Origin: Allomuricauda sp. ARW1Y1
GTDB taxonomy: Bacteria; Bacteroidota; Bacteroidia; Flavobacteriales; Flavobacteriaceae
NCBI RefSeq assembly: GCF_013407935.1
Contig: NZ_JACBZU010000002.1
Span: 434,001-498,000 of the forward strand
Direction: 5' to 3'
Length of the DNA stretch: 64,000 bases
The notes beneath the pieces were generated by a model. The model worked only from the letters and a program-made list of their open reading frames with translations. It was not told the DNA's origin and searched no databases. The position numbers and the translations under genes are program-made. Of the stretch, positions 17,758-26,319 are shown one piece after another (the stretch's first letter is position 1; every line of letters begins with the position of its first letter).

Positions 17758-17840
17758 CAACGTTGTTCATCAAACTGAATCCGCTTGCCAGTAATGGTTT
17801 TTTTCTAGGTTTAACTCATTTGGATTCCTAAATAACTACC

Positions 17841-17867
17841 AAAAAAAAGCCACCCGAATAGGTGGCT
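17841..17867 (-). terminator. Rho-independent terminator of ndk
   Basis: On the minus strand AGCCACC, a 6-nt loop and GGTGGCT form a 7-bp stem followed by eight U residues. It is located about 27 nt beyond the ndk stop. Confidence 0.85.
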
Positions 17868-17893
17868 CTCTTAAAAAATATGTTGAGTATCGA

Positions 17894-18313
17894 TTAGTAG
17901 ATTTCCCTTCCGGAGAAGTGGAAAGCACCTTCGATAGCTGCGTTTTCATCGCTATCGGAACCGTGTACTGCATTTTCACCAATGCTGGCAGCATACAATT
18001 TTCTGATGGTACCCTCGGCAGCCTCAGCTGGATTGGTGGCACCGATCAGTGCACGGAAATCATCCACGGCATTGTCTTTTTCCAAGATGGCCGCTACAAT
18101 GGGACCTCTGGTCATAAACTCCACCAATTCACCAAAAAACGGACGCTCTTTGTGGATGGCATAAAATATTTCGGCATCCCTCTTGCTCAATTGTGTGTAC
18201 TTCATGGCCACAATCTTAAATCCAGCAGCCGTAATTTTATCCAAAATTGCGCCAATATACCCGTTTTCAACGGCATCAGGCTTAATCATGGTAAATGTTC
18301 TATTTCCAGTCAT
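17894..18313 (-). CDS. ndk: Nucleoside diphosphate kinase
   Basis: Balances NTP and dNTP pools by phosphate transfer through a phosphohistidine. The 139-residue protein carries [17 protein letters not shown] at the N-terminus and catalytic H117 within [21 protein letters not shown] at the C-terminus is also typical. The loop [17 protein letters not shown] is in the expected place. It is monocistronic, with its own promoter and terminator. Confidence 0.98.
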   Translation of the reverse strand: MTGNRTFTMIKPDAVENGYIGAILDKITAAGFKIVAMKYTQLSKRDAEIFYAIHKERPFFGELVEFMTRGPIVAAILEKDNAVDDFRALIGATNPAEAAEGTIRKLYAASIGENAVHGSDSDENAAIEGAFHFSGREIY

Positions 18314-18328
18314 TTTTTAAATTTTGCG

Positions 18329-18358
18329 CAAACTTACGCTTTTTCGACCAAGGTACAA
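18329..18358 (-). promoter_or_regulatory. Two-part promoter of ndk
   Basis: On the minus strand TTG (18356-18358), 19 nt, then TAAGTTTG (18329-18336). The -7 box ends 15 nt before the ndk ATG. The upstream half of the promoter stops just short of the end of the PhoD-like gene. Confidence 0.65.
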
Positions 18359-18361
18359 GGC

Positions 18362-19396
18362 TCAATAGCGTTGTTTTAACTCTTGCAGCACCTCTCCGTT
18401 ATCACCCATCATCTTAAATTCCGCCGCTTTATCCTGTATGTAGAGGTTAATGATACCATAGCTTTTGTCTGACACCACCTCACCTACCCGATGTTGGTTC
18501 GGCTCCCCGCTGAAGCTGGAATAGGAATGGGTAAGTCCACTGCTGGTAAAGTCGATCAATGGATACGAAAGACCAGCGATATCGGTTTTGGAGAATTCCG
18601 AAATGTGTCGGTCACCCGATAAAAGCACTACACCCTTAGCCCCTGATTGGGCAATCAGACTTTCCAGTTTTTTAACCTCCAAAGGAAAGTTGCCCCAGGT
18701 CTCAAACCCATGTTCTCCGGACAGCACTTGAATACTGGACATAATCAAATTGAAATCGGCTTCAGATTGGTTCAGTTCATTCTCCAACCATTGCCATTGT
18801 TTTGCTCCCAAAATGGTGGCTGTGGAGTCCATGGTGGGTTCATAACGCCTTTGGGCATCCTCACTTTTGATGAGATCACTTCTAAAATATCGGGTATCCA
18901 GTACTATAATTTTCACTTTTCCAGAAGGCAGCTCGTACTCATGGGAAGCATATACCCCTTTTTGATTCCTCCGTTCACTGTCCGCAGGAACATCCATAAA
19001 GTCCAAAAACACTTGCTGACTCTCGGCCTTGATGGCGAAATCGGCCCCTCCATCGTTCACTCCAAAATCATGGTCGTCCCAAGTTCCAATAACAGGCACT
19101 TCCTTTTTCAATTCCGCGTAGCCTGCAACCGTATCCTGCATGGCATAAATGGCCTTTAGGCGTTCCACGTCATCGGTATCGGCATAAACGATATCTCCGC
19201 CCCAAATCCAAACATCGGGTTGTTGTGCCACAATATCGTCCCAAAACAGGTTGGGTTCTTGCGACATGTTACAAGAGCCAAAAGCTACAACAAAATCGGG
19301 GGCTGGCTTCACTTGGGTCGCTTCTTGTTTTTCGGTTTTTTGTTTGCAGGCGGATAGCAGAAGTACTGCTGCCAGCAAGGTGTAAAATTGTTTCAT
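18362..19396 (-). CDS. PhoD-like metallophosphatase lipoprotein
   Basis: 344-residue alkaline phosphatase D-family protein, a secreted calcineurin-like phosphodiesterase or phosphatase. The start is the ATG giving MKQFYTLLAAVLLLSACKQK, a clear lipobox with Cys17; an upstream TTG would add seven residues before the signal peptide. Family motifs are AFGSCNMSQEP, WGGDIVYADTDD, VIGTWDDHDFGVNDGG, VLDTRYFRSD and LLSGDRHISEFS. Substrates of the family include phospholipids, teichoic acids and phosphate monoesters; which applies is unknown. It is divergent from the DHH gene. Confidence 0.92.
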   Translation of the reverse strand: MKQFYTLLAAVLLLSACKQKTEKQEATQVKPAPDFVVAFGSCNMSQEPNLFWDDIVAQQPDVWIWGGDIVYADTDDVERLKAIYAMQDTVAGYAELKKEVPVIGTWDDHDFGVNDGGADFAIKAESQQVFLDFMDVPADSERRNQKGVYASHEYELPSGKVKIIVLDTRYFRSDLIKSEDAQRRYEPTMDSTATILGAKQWQWLENELNQSEADFNLIMSSIQVLSGEHGFETWGNFPLEVKKLESLIAQSGAKGVVLLSGDRHISEFSKTDIAGLSYPLIDFTSSGLTHSYSSFSGEPNQHRVGEVVSDKSYGIINLYIQDKAAEFKMMGDNGEVLQELKQRY

Positions 19397-19414
19397 GATG
19401 TATTTTTTCCGAAC

Positions 19415-19444
19415 CAAAAATACGGATAAACCAAGTTACCTCAA
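19415..19444 (-). promoter_or_regulatory. Two-part promoter of the PhoD-like gene
   Basis: On the minus strand TTG (19442-19444), 19 nt, TATTTTTG (19415-19422), giving a leader of about 12 nt before the ATG. Confidence 0.6.
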
Positions 19445-19457
19445 TATTATATTATTG

Positions 19458-19465
19458 TATATTTG
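19458..19465 (+). promoter_or_regulatory. -7 element (TATATTTG) abutting the DHH gene start
   Basis: TATATTTG ends only 5 nt before the ATG of the DHH gene, so a start site ~7 nt downstream would fall at or inside the start codon (leaderless or near-leaderless mRNA). No TTG at 17-23 nt. Confidence 0.5.
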
Positions 19466-19470
19466 GCCGC

Positions 19471-20487
19471 ATGAATTCAGCGGATATCACTACAGTAAAG
19501 TCCATTCTTTCCAAGCCCCAAAAGATTGCCATCATCCCTCACAGAAACCCCGATGGGGATGCCATGGGCTCTTGTTTGGCACTCCACGGCTTTTTGAGCA
19601 AAAAGGGACATACCGTGGCGGTAATTGCTCCCAACGATTACCCTAAATTCCTCAAGTGGATGCCCGGCAACGATTCCGTTATCAATTTTGAGCGGGAAAA
19701 TCCAAAGGCAAAGGAAGTGATTGATACGGCGACTGTAATTTTTACCTTGGATTTTAACGATTTGTCCCGCGTAGGACAGATGGAAAGCATACTGCAAGAA
19801 GCCAAGGCCGATTTTATTATGATCGACCATCACCAGCAGCCCAGCGACTATGCAAAGGTGACCTATTCCGATGTAACCATGAGCTCTACCTGCGAGATGG
19901 TGTACAACTTTATCGATTTTTTGGGGGAAACGGACCAAATTGATGCCGATATCGCCACCAATTTATATACGGGCATCATGACGGACACAGGGTCTTTTAA
20001 ATATCGCTCCACCTCCAGTAAAACACACCGAGTAGTCGCCGAACTGATTGACAAGGGAGCGGACAATATGGAAATCCACCGGGAGGTTTTTGATACCAAC
20101 TCTCCATCCCGATTGCATTTGTTGGGCGTTGCACTGAGCAATATGGTTATTTTGCCCGAATACCGGACGGCTTACATTACCCTGACACAGGATGAGCTGG
20201 ACCAATATGACTTTAAAAAAGGGGATACCGAAGGGTTCGTAAATTATGGACTAACTTTGGAGGGCATTATTTTCGCGTTGATTTTTATTGAACATCGTGA
20301 AGAAGGCATTATCAAGATTTCGTTGCGCTCCGTCGGTGACTTTTCCGTTAACGAATTTGCCCGTGCGCACTTTAACGGGGGCGGACACAACAATGCCGCT
20401 GGCGGACGAAGTGAGCTCGGCATGGAACAGACCATAGCCCGTTTCAATGAAATCTTGAAATCCTATAAAAACAAACTGAATCCATGA
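19471..20487 (+). CDS. DHH-family phosphoesterase (NrnA-like)
   Basis: 338-residue DHH/DHHA1 protein of the NrnA type, which degrades short oligoribonucleotides and can dephosphorylate pAp. The DHH domain has HRNPDGDAMGS with D28 and D30, FTLDFND, and IDHHQQP with D119-H120-H121. The DHHA1 nucleotide-binding end reads GGGHNNAAGG. It is first in an operon with gldI and a PPIase; the stop overlaps the gldI start by 4 nt. NrnA-like proteins partly replace Orn in bacteria lacking it. Confidence 0.94.
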   Translation: MNSADITTVKSILSKPQKIAIIPHRNPDGDAMGSCLALHGFLSKKGHTVAVIAPNDYPKFLKWMPGNDSVINFERENPKAKEVIDTATVIFTLDFNDLSRVGQMESILQEAKADFIMIDHHQQPSDYAKVTYSDVTMSSTCEMVYNFIDFLGETDQIDADIATNLYTGIMTDTGSFKYRSTSSKTHRVVAELIDKGADNMEIHREVFDTNSPSRLHLLGVALSNMVILPEYRTAYITLTQDELDQYDFKKGDTEGFVNYGLTLEGIIFALIFIEHREEGIIKISLRSVGDFSVNEFARAHFNGGGHNNAAGGRSELGMEQTIARFNEILKSYKNKLNP

Positions 20488-21032
20488 GGTATTGTATCGC
20501 GTTGCTGTTGATGGTATTAGTGATAGGCTGTGGAGGACCGGAGCCAAGAAGACCCGTAGAAGTCAAATCGGGCAGTTTTTTCAAGGAATCCATAGAACGC
20601 ACAAAAAAGTTGTTGGCCGAAGAAGAAAAGGCCATCCGCGACATTATGGAGCAGGATACCGTACACGAATACCTTTCCAGTTCCAATGGCTTTTGGTATT
20701 TTTATGAAACAAAAAACGATACGGCCACTTATCAATTAAAAACAGGCGACCAAATCTTGTTTTCCTACAATTTGATGACCTTGGGCAACGATACCATCTA
20801 CACGGCTGAGGAAATCGGACCGAAATCCCATGTAATCGACAAGCAGCAATTGTTCCCTGGGCTTCAAAATGCGGTGAAACTGCTTAAAATCAATGAAAAA
20901 GCTACTTTTTTGTTCCCTTCTCCCCTCGCCTACGGCTATCAAGGGGACAACAAGGCCATTGGCCCCAAAACACCTTTAAAATCATCCGTAGAATTACACA
21001 CCATAATCATAGATAACGACAGTTTAAACTAA
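20484..21032 (+). CDS. gldI: Gliding motility lipoprotein GldI (FKBP-type PPIase)
   Basis: 182-residue lipoprotein (lipobox VIGC, Cys16) with an FKBP-type peptidyl-prolyl isomerase domain. The domain reads LKTGDQILFSYNLMTL, KQQLFPGLQNAVKLLKINEKATFLFPSPLAYGYQGD, and a terminal strand VELHTIIIDND. GldI is required for gliding in Flavobacterium johnsoniae, probably as a folding factor for surface motility proteins. The start overlaps the DHH gene stop by 4 nt. Its presence makes a gliding or type IX secretion-bearing flavobacterium likely, though the motor and secretion genes lie elsewhere. Confidence 0.9.
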   Translation: MRYCIALLLMVLVIGCGGPEPRRPVEVKSGSFFKESIERTKKLLAEEEKAIRDIMEQDTVHEYLSSSNGFWYFYETKNDTATYQLKTGDQILFSYNLMTLGNDTIYTAEEIGPKSHVIDKQQLFPGLQNAVKLLKINEKATFLFPSPLAYGYQGDNKAIGPKTPLKSSVELHTIIIDNDSLN

Positions 21033-21043
21033 AACCATAACAA

Positions 21044-22150
21044 ATGAAAAAACTATTTTACATCATACCCTTATTTCTCCTTGTGATCATAGGATGCAAA
21101 TCGAGCAAATATGCCGATTTGGGCGACGGTATTTTTGCCGATATCCAGACGACCAAAGGGGACATCATCATCCAATTGGAATACAAAAAAACCCCAGTGA
21201 CCGTTGCCAATTTTGTATCCTTGGCCGAGGGCAAGAATCCTTTTGTAAGCGATGAATACAAGGATAAGAAATTCTATGACGGTATTATTTTCCACCGTGT
21301 CATCAAAGATTTTATGATTCAAGGTGGTGACCCAACAGGTTCAGGTAGTGGTAATATTGGCTATACGTTTAAGGATGAATTCAACGATTCCTTGCGCCAC
21401 TCCAAAAAAGGAATCCTATCCATGGCCAACAGAGGTCCTAAAACCAACAGCAGCCAATTCTTTATCACCCATAAAGCTACCCCGTGGTTGGATGGCAAGC
21501 ACACCGTTTTCGGGGAAGTGGTAGCAGGAATGGATGTGGTCGATTCCATTGCCAATGTAAAAACCGGACAACGCGACAAGCCCGCCACCGATGTGGTAAT
21601 GAACCATGTGGAAATTGTTCGCAACGGCAAAGAGGCAAGACAATTTGATGCCGTTAAAATCATGAGCGACTACTTTGAGGAGGCCAAGGCCGAAGAGGAA
21701 GCCTTCAAAAAAATGAAGGAAGATTTGGTAGCTCAGTTCAACGAACAAATCAACGAGGCAGAAGAAACTTCAAGCGGACTTCGCATTCTAAGTTTGAAGG
21801 AAGGTGAAGGCGAAGAGCCCAAAGTGGGACAAATGGTAATGGTAAACTACGCCGGTTGGTTGTTCAATGGTGAGCTGTTCGATAGTAACATTCAAGAGGT
21901 TGCGGAAAAATTCAATCAATTGAATCCGGGCAGAAGAGATCAGGGCGGTTACCGACCGTTCCCTATGTCCTACAGCCCAGATGCACAGTTAGCCGCTGGT
22001 TTCCGCGAAGGGTTGTTGACCATGAAGGTCGGAGACAAGGTACGTTTGTTCATTCCACCACATTTGGGATATGGAGAAAACGACTACGGCCCCATTCCAG
22101 GAGGTTCTACCTTGGTTTTTGACGTAGAAATTGTTGGAATCCAAGAATAA
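21044..22150 (+). CDS. Cyclophilin-FKBP fusion peptidyl-prolyl isomerase lipoprotein
   Basis: 368-residue lipoprotein (Cys18 in VIIGCKSSK) joining two unrelated isomerase folds. The cyclophilin domain (about residues 30-195) has VANFVSLAEGKNP, IIFHRVIKDFMIQGGDPTGSG and SSQFFITHKATPWLDGKHTVFGEV. A charged helical linker (residues ~205-245) leads to an FKBP domain (VGQMVMVNYAGWLFNGELFDSN and the terminal HLGYGENDYGPIPGGSTLVFDVEIVGI). It follows gldI by 11 nt and ends at a strong terminator. Both domains look catalytically intact as far as residue patterns show, which suggests a periplasmic folding factor. Confidence 0.92.
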   Translation: MKKLFYIIPLFLLVIIGCKSSKYADLGDGIFADIQTTKGDIIIQLEYKKTPVTVANFVSLAEGKNPFVSDEYKDKKFYDGIIFHRVIKDFMIQGGDPTGSGSGNIGYTFKDEFNDSLRHSKKGILSMANRGPKTNSSQFFITHKATPWLDGKHTVFGEVVAGMDVVDSIANVKTGQRDKPATDVVMNHVEIVRNGKEARQFDAVKIMSDYFEEAKAEEEAFKKMKEDLVAQFNEQINEAEETSSGLRILSLKEGEGEEPKVGQMVMVNYAGWLFNGELFDSNIQEVAEKFNQLNPGRRDQGGYRPFPMSYSPDAQLAAGFREGLLTMKVGDKVRLFIPPHLGYGENDYGPIPGGSTLVFDVEIVGIQE

Positions 22151-22170
22151 CGACACTACAACATCACACA

Positions 22171-22199
22171 AAAAGCCGTACTTTTCGTGCGGCTTTTTT
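22171..22199 (+). terminator. Rho-independent terminator after the PPIase gene
   Basis: AAAAGCCG...CGGCTTTT with an inner TAC/GTG extension and a TTTTC loop gives an 11-bp stem followed by a T-run. Confidence 0.9.
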
Positions 22200-22230
22200 A
22201 TTGCCCTAACAAATTTGCCTTTCTTGTTCC

Positions 22231-23313
22231 ATGCGACAAAAAACCAAGACCATCATTGCCATCGCACTCCCCATTCAAGTCGTATTGGTCCAATGGATAG
22301 GGAGTAATCCCCAATTTGTGGAAGATTATTATAGTAATGGGCTTTACCTTTACATTTCAAGCTTTTTGAGGATTGTATTTGGTTGGATTCCGTTTTCGAT
22401 GGGGGATATCATCTATACCGCGCTTAGCATATTGGCCATCTGGTTTGTTTATAAAAACTGGAAAAACATCACAAAGAAGCCGCTACTTTTCTTAAAGGAT
22501 ATTGTCGTAGTGCTTTCCCTTGTGTTTTTTGCATTCCACCTACTTTGGGGCATGAACTATCATAGACAACCCATTACTTGGAAACTTGGGATAGAGCGGG
22601 AATATACGGTTGACGAGCTGGTAGAATTCACTCGGTATATCGTAACCCAAACCAATCAATATCAACATAAACTCACTGGAGATACCATTTCACCTGTGCA
22701 TATCCCCTATTCCAAATCGGAAATATTTGCCAAAACGGAAGAGGCCTACGATAACTTTGCAAAGCAATACCCAGATTTCGGGTTTGAGTATCACAGCTTA
22801 AAATCATCCATTTATAGCGTCCCCCTAACTTTTATGGGCTATGGGGGATACCTCAACCCCTTTACGAACGAAGCTCAAGTGAACGGGATTACGCCCAAGT
22901 TCAGATTACCCACGGTGAGTTGTCACGAAGTGGGACACCAATTGGGTTATTCTGCAGAAGGAGCCACCAATTTTATCGGGTTTTTGGTGGCTTCGGAAAG
23001 TGATGATTCATATTTTAAATATTCCGCCTACAACCATGCCTTGGGGTATTGCTTAACGGACCTATTTTACAAAGATGAGGAGCGGTACAATGAAATAGTG
23101 GCCACCATCAACATGGGGGTCAAAGAAAATTTTAATGAATTACGCGATTTTTGGGAAAAATATGAGAATCCGATGGAACCTGTCTTTAAATCCGTGTTCA
23201 ACACATTTTTAAAGGTGAACAACCAAAAAGAAGGCATCAAAAGTTACAATGGCGTCGTAGGACTCATGATCAACCACCGAAAACAGCAGATGGGTCACCT
23301 TTCAAACTTGTAG
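22231..23313 (+). CDS. DUF3810 membrane protein with HExxH zinc motif
   Basis: 360-residue protein with three N-terminal hydrophobic segments (TIIAIALPIQVVLVQWIG, LYISSFLRIVFGWIPF, DIVVVLSLVFFAFHLLWG). A soluble domain carries SCHEVGHQLGYSAEGATNFIGFLV; the HEVGH is at residues 232-236 and a downstream Glu in the NFIGFLVASE stretch could be the third zinc ligand. The family is DUF3810, predicted metalloprotease-like, but I know of no demonstrated substrate. It sits alone after the PPIase terminator, without a clear TAnnTTTG box; a weak CAAATTTG-like sequence precedes it. Confidence 0.86.
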   Translation: MRQKTKTIIAIALPIQVVLVQWIGSNPQFVEDYYSNGLYLYISSFLRIVFGWIPFSMGDIIYTALSILAIWFVYKNWKNITKKPLLFLKDIVVVLSLVFFAFHLLWGMNYHRQPITWKLGIEREYTVDELVEFTRYIVTQTNQYQHKLTGDTISPVHIPYSKSEIFAKTEEAYDNFAKQYPDFGFEYHSLKSSIYSVPLTFMGYGGYLNPFTNEAQVNGITPKFRLPTVSCHEVGHQLGYSAEGATNFIGFLVASESDDSYFKYSAYNHALGYCLTDLFYKDEERYNEIVATINMGVKENFNELRDFWEKYENPMEPVFKSVFNTFLKVNNQKEGIKSYNGVVGLMINHRKQQMGHLSNL

Positions 23314-23363
23314 AGTCCTCTAAGTTAGGTTATATTTAGAGCGACTAATTCAATTTAAACCCT

Positions 23364-26309
23364 ATGAAACTTAAACTTTTAGCGCTGCTTTTCTTCTTGG
23401 GCAGTGTTTCTTTGTTGGCACAGGATTACTTTCCAATAAACGACGGTGTCAAAGCAAAGAAAAACAACAATTACATGGCATTCACCAATGCCAAGATCTA
23501 TGTAACCCCTACCCAGGTCATCGACAAGGGTACGCTGCTCATTCAAAATGGCAAAGTGGTACAAGTGGGGAAATCCGTGAACATTCCGAAGAATGCGGTC
23601 GTGGAGGACCTTAGCGGAAAATCCATCTACCCATCATTTATCGATATCTACTCCGGCTTTGGGGTAAAACTTCCCGAAGAGGCCAGAGGAGGCGGCAGGT
23701 CAGCACAATATGAGCCATCGAGAGAGGGCTTTTACTGGAACGACCATATTATGCCAGAGAATGATGCCATTAACAACTTTTCGTATGATGCCAAAGCGGC
23801 CAAAGAGCTCAGAAATGCAGGATTTGGCGCTATCAATGCCCATATCGAGGATGGTATCGCCAGAGGAACCGGACTATTGGTTGCTTTGAACGATGAAGCT
23901 TCCGAAGCACAACGCATACTTTCCGATAGGTCGGCACAATATTTCTCTTTTGAAAAAAGTAGGGCCTCACGTCAGTCCTACCCAAGTTCCCTAATGGGTG
24001 CCATGGCTCTGATGCGCCAGGTGTATTACGACATGGACTGGTACAGCAAAGGCAATGTGGATACCAAGGACCGTTCCTTGGAAGCATTGATCGCCAACCA
24101 AGGTCTCACCCAAATTTATGCTGCTGGTGACAATGGCAATGTGTTGCGAGCCGATAAAATCGGCGACCTTTTCGGGATTCAATATACCATTTTGGCCGGA
24201 GGCGATGAATATGAGCGCATCGATGACATTAAGGCAACCAATGCCAAACTGATCTTGCCGCTCAATTTCCCGGATGCCTTTGATGTATCCAACCCTTACG
24301 AAGCAAAATACATTGCTTTGAAAGACATGAGACATTGGAACCTGGCGCCATCAAACCCAAAAGTGTTGGCAGACAATGGTGTGGAGTTCTCCATAACCCT
24401 TCATGGCCTGAAATCACCAAAGGATTTGAAAGAAAAAATCATGAAGGCCATTACTTACGGACTTCCCAAAACCAAAGCTTTGGAAGCCTTGACGACTGTT
24501 CCCGCACAAATTTTAGGGAAATCGAACGAAATAGGCACCCTTCAAGCAGGAAGCCAAGCCAACTTCTTGATTACTTCCGGTGACCTGTTTGACAAAGGGA
24601 CCACCCTCTACGAAAACTGGGTACAAGGCACCAAGAATATTATCGAAAGCATGGACGTTATCGACATTCGCGGTGATTATGACCTCGCTGTCAACGGTAC
24701 CACCTATAAAGTTTCCTTGACCGGAGAGGCCAGTAAGCCAAAGGTTGAAATCAAAAAAGGAGAAACCACTGTTGATTCCAAAATCGATTATTCAGCAGAT
24801 TGGTTGAACATCTCCTTTAGCGAGGACAATGTGGGCTCCTACCGAATGGTGGCCCAAGTAATGCCAAACACTAAGACCATTAAGGGAAATGTAGTGCTCC
24901 CCAATGGCGATGAAACATCGGCAACTTTGACGCAGACCGCTGGGTTCGAGGAGAAAGCCAAAGATGAAAAGCAGGCCGAAAAGCCAGAGCTTATCGCACT
25001 GACCTATCCGAATGTGGGCTATGGATACAAGACCAAGCCAAAGCAGGAGGATATGCTCTTCAAGAACGCTACGGTTTGGACCGGTGAAAGCATTTTGGAA
25101 AATACGGATGTCCTCATCAAAAAAGGAAAGATTGCCAAAGTAGGCAAGGACCTTCGTGCTGGTGGCGCTACTGTTGTGGATGCAACAGGCAAGCACCTTA
25201 CCGCAGGAATCATTGACGAACACACCCATATTGCGGCCCTTTCCATCAACGAGGGCGGTCAAAACTCATCCGCCGAAGTACATATGGAAGATGTGGTGGA
25301 CCCAAAGGACATGGACATTTACCGCAACTTGGCCGGTGGTGTGACCACGGCGCAGTTGTTGCATGGCTCCGCCAACCCGATTGGTGGACAATCAGCCATT
25401 CTACGATTTAAGTGGGGCGAAAATGCCGAAGGATTGATTTTTGAAAACTCACCCAAGTTCATCAAGTTTGCTTTGGGCGAGAACGTAAAACAATCCAACT
25501 GGGGCAGTTATTCACGTTTCCCACAGACCAGAATGGGTGTGGAGCAAGTCTACACGGATTACTTCCAACGCGCCAAAGAATACGATGAGTTGAAAAAGAG
25601 TGGACAACCCTACCGCTACGATGAGGAAATGGAAACCTTGGCGGAAATTTTGAATGGGGAACGCTTCATTTCTTGCCACTCCTACGTACAAAGTGAAATC
25701 AACATGATGATGAAGGTGGCTGAAAAATTTGGCTTCCGCGTCAACACGTTCACCCACATCTTGGAAGGCTACAAAGTCGCCGATAAAATGGCCGAACACG
25801 GTGTTGGAGGGGGAACCTTTAGCGACTGGTGGGCTTACAAATACGAAGTAAACGACGCCATTCCTTACAACGCAGCGATTATGACTAGTCAAGGGGTGAC
25901 TGTGGCCATCAACAGTGATGACGCCGAGATGTCGAGAAGGTTGAACCAAGAAGCCGCCAAAACGGTAAAATATGGTGGTATGTCAGAAATTGAAGCTTGG
26001 AAAACAGTCACTTTGAACCCAGCCAAGTTGTTGCATTTGGATGACCGCGTAGGCAGCATCGAAGAAGGCAAGGATGCCGATGTGGTACTTTGGACGGACC
26101 ATCCGTTATCGATTTACGCCAAAGCCGAAAAAACTTTGGTGGAAGGAACGGTTTATTTTGACTTGGAAAAAGATAAAATGATGAGGGAGTCGGTCAAAAA
26201 AGAGCGTAACAAGCTGATTGGCATGATGCTGAACGAGAACAAAAAGGGAGGTGACTCCCGAACCCCTGTTCAGAGCAAGAAAGAACGATTTGAATGTGAC
26301 ACCCTTTAA
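23364..26309 (+). CDS. Large two-domain amidohydrolase-family protein, first domain degenerate
   Basis: 981-residue secreted protein (signal peptide ending at SLLAQD) made of two amidohydrolase-like units. The first (about residues 35-440) keeps the fold signatures, such as VIDKGTLLIQNGKVVQVG and EIGTLQAGSQANFLIT. Where the metal-binding FxDxHxH should be it reads FIDIYSGF (residues 92-99), so it cannot bind metal normally. The second (about 560-960) has an intact IIDEHTH (H620, H622), further His at 772 and 798, and an Asp at D852 in NSDDAEM. The central linker is beta-rich. It is followed 10 nt later by a second amidohydrolase-like gene. The substrate is unknown; imidazolonepropionase-like and cyclic-amide hydrolases share the fold. 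Confidence 0.9.
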   Translation: MKLKLLALLFFLGSVSLLAQDYFPINDGVKAKKNNNYMAFTNAKIYVTPTQVIDKGTLLIQNGKVVQVGKSVNIPKNAVVEDLSGKSIYPSFIDIYSGFGVKLPEEARGGGRSAQYEPSREGFYWNDHIMPENDAINNFSYDAKAAKELRNAGFGAINAHIEDGIARGTGLLVALNDEASEAQRILSDRSAQYFSFEKSRASRQSYPSSLMGAMALMRQVYYDMDWYSKGNVDTKDRSLEALIANQGLTQIYAAGDNGNVLRADKIGDLFGIQYTILAGGDEYERIDDIKATNAKLILPLNFPDAFDVSNPYEAKYIALKDMRHWNLAPSNPKVLADNGVEFSITLHGLKSPKDLKEKIMKAITYGLPKTKALEALTTVPAQILGKSNEIGTLQAGSQANFLITSGDLFDKGTTLYENWVQGTKNIIESMDVIDIRGDYDLAVNGTTYKVSLTGEASKPKVEIKKGETTVDSKIDYSADWLNISFSEDNVGSYRMVAQVMPNTKTIKGNVVLPNGDETSATLTQTAGFEEKAKDEKQAEKPELIALTYPNVGYGYKTKPKQEDMLFKNATVWTGESILENTDVLIKKGKIAKVGKDLRAGGATVVDATGKHLTAGIIDEHTHIAALSINEGGQNSSAEVHMEDVVDPKDMDIYRNLAGGVTTAQLLHGSANPIGGQSAILRFKWGENAEGLIFENSPKFIKFALGENVKQSNWGSYSRFPQTRMGVEQVYTDYFQRAKEYDELKKSGQPYRYDEEMETLAEILNGERFISCHSYVQSEINMMMKVAEKFGFRVNTFTHILEGYKVADKMAEHGVGGGTFSDWWAYKYEVNDAIPYNAAIMTSQGVTVAINSDDAEMSRRLNQEAAKTVKYGGMSEIEAWKTVTLNPAKLLHLDDRVGSIEEGKDADVVLWTDHPLSIYAKAEKTLVEGTVYFDLEKDKMMRESVKKERNKLIGMMLNENKKGGDSRTPVQSKKERFECDTL

Positions 26310-26319
26310 AAAATAAGAC

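Larger units (their letters stand above)
17462..17840. other. Non-coding gap between the DciA-like gene and ndk
   Basis: Besides the two direct palindromic units and the inverted module, the remaining ~80 nt up to the ndk terminator is plain AT-rich sequence with no reading frame. Both flanking genes point towards it, so the repeats sit in a transcription-termination zone. Confidence 0.6.
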
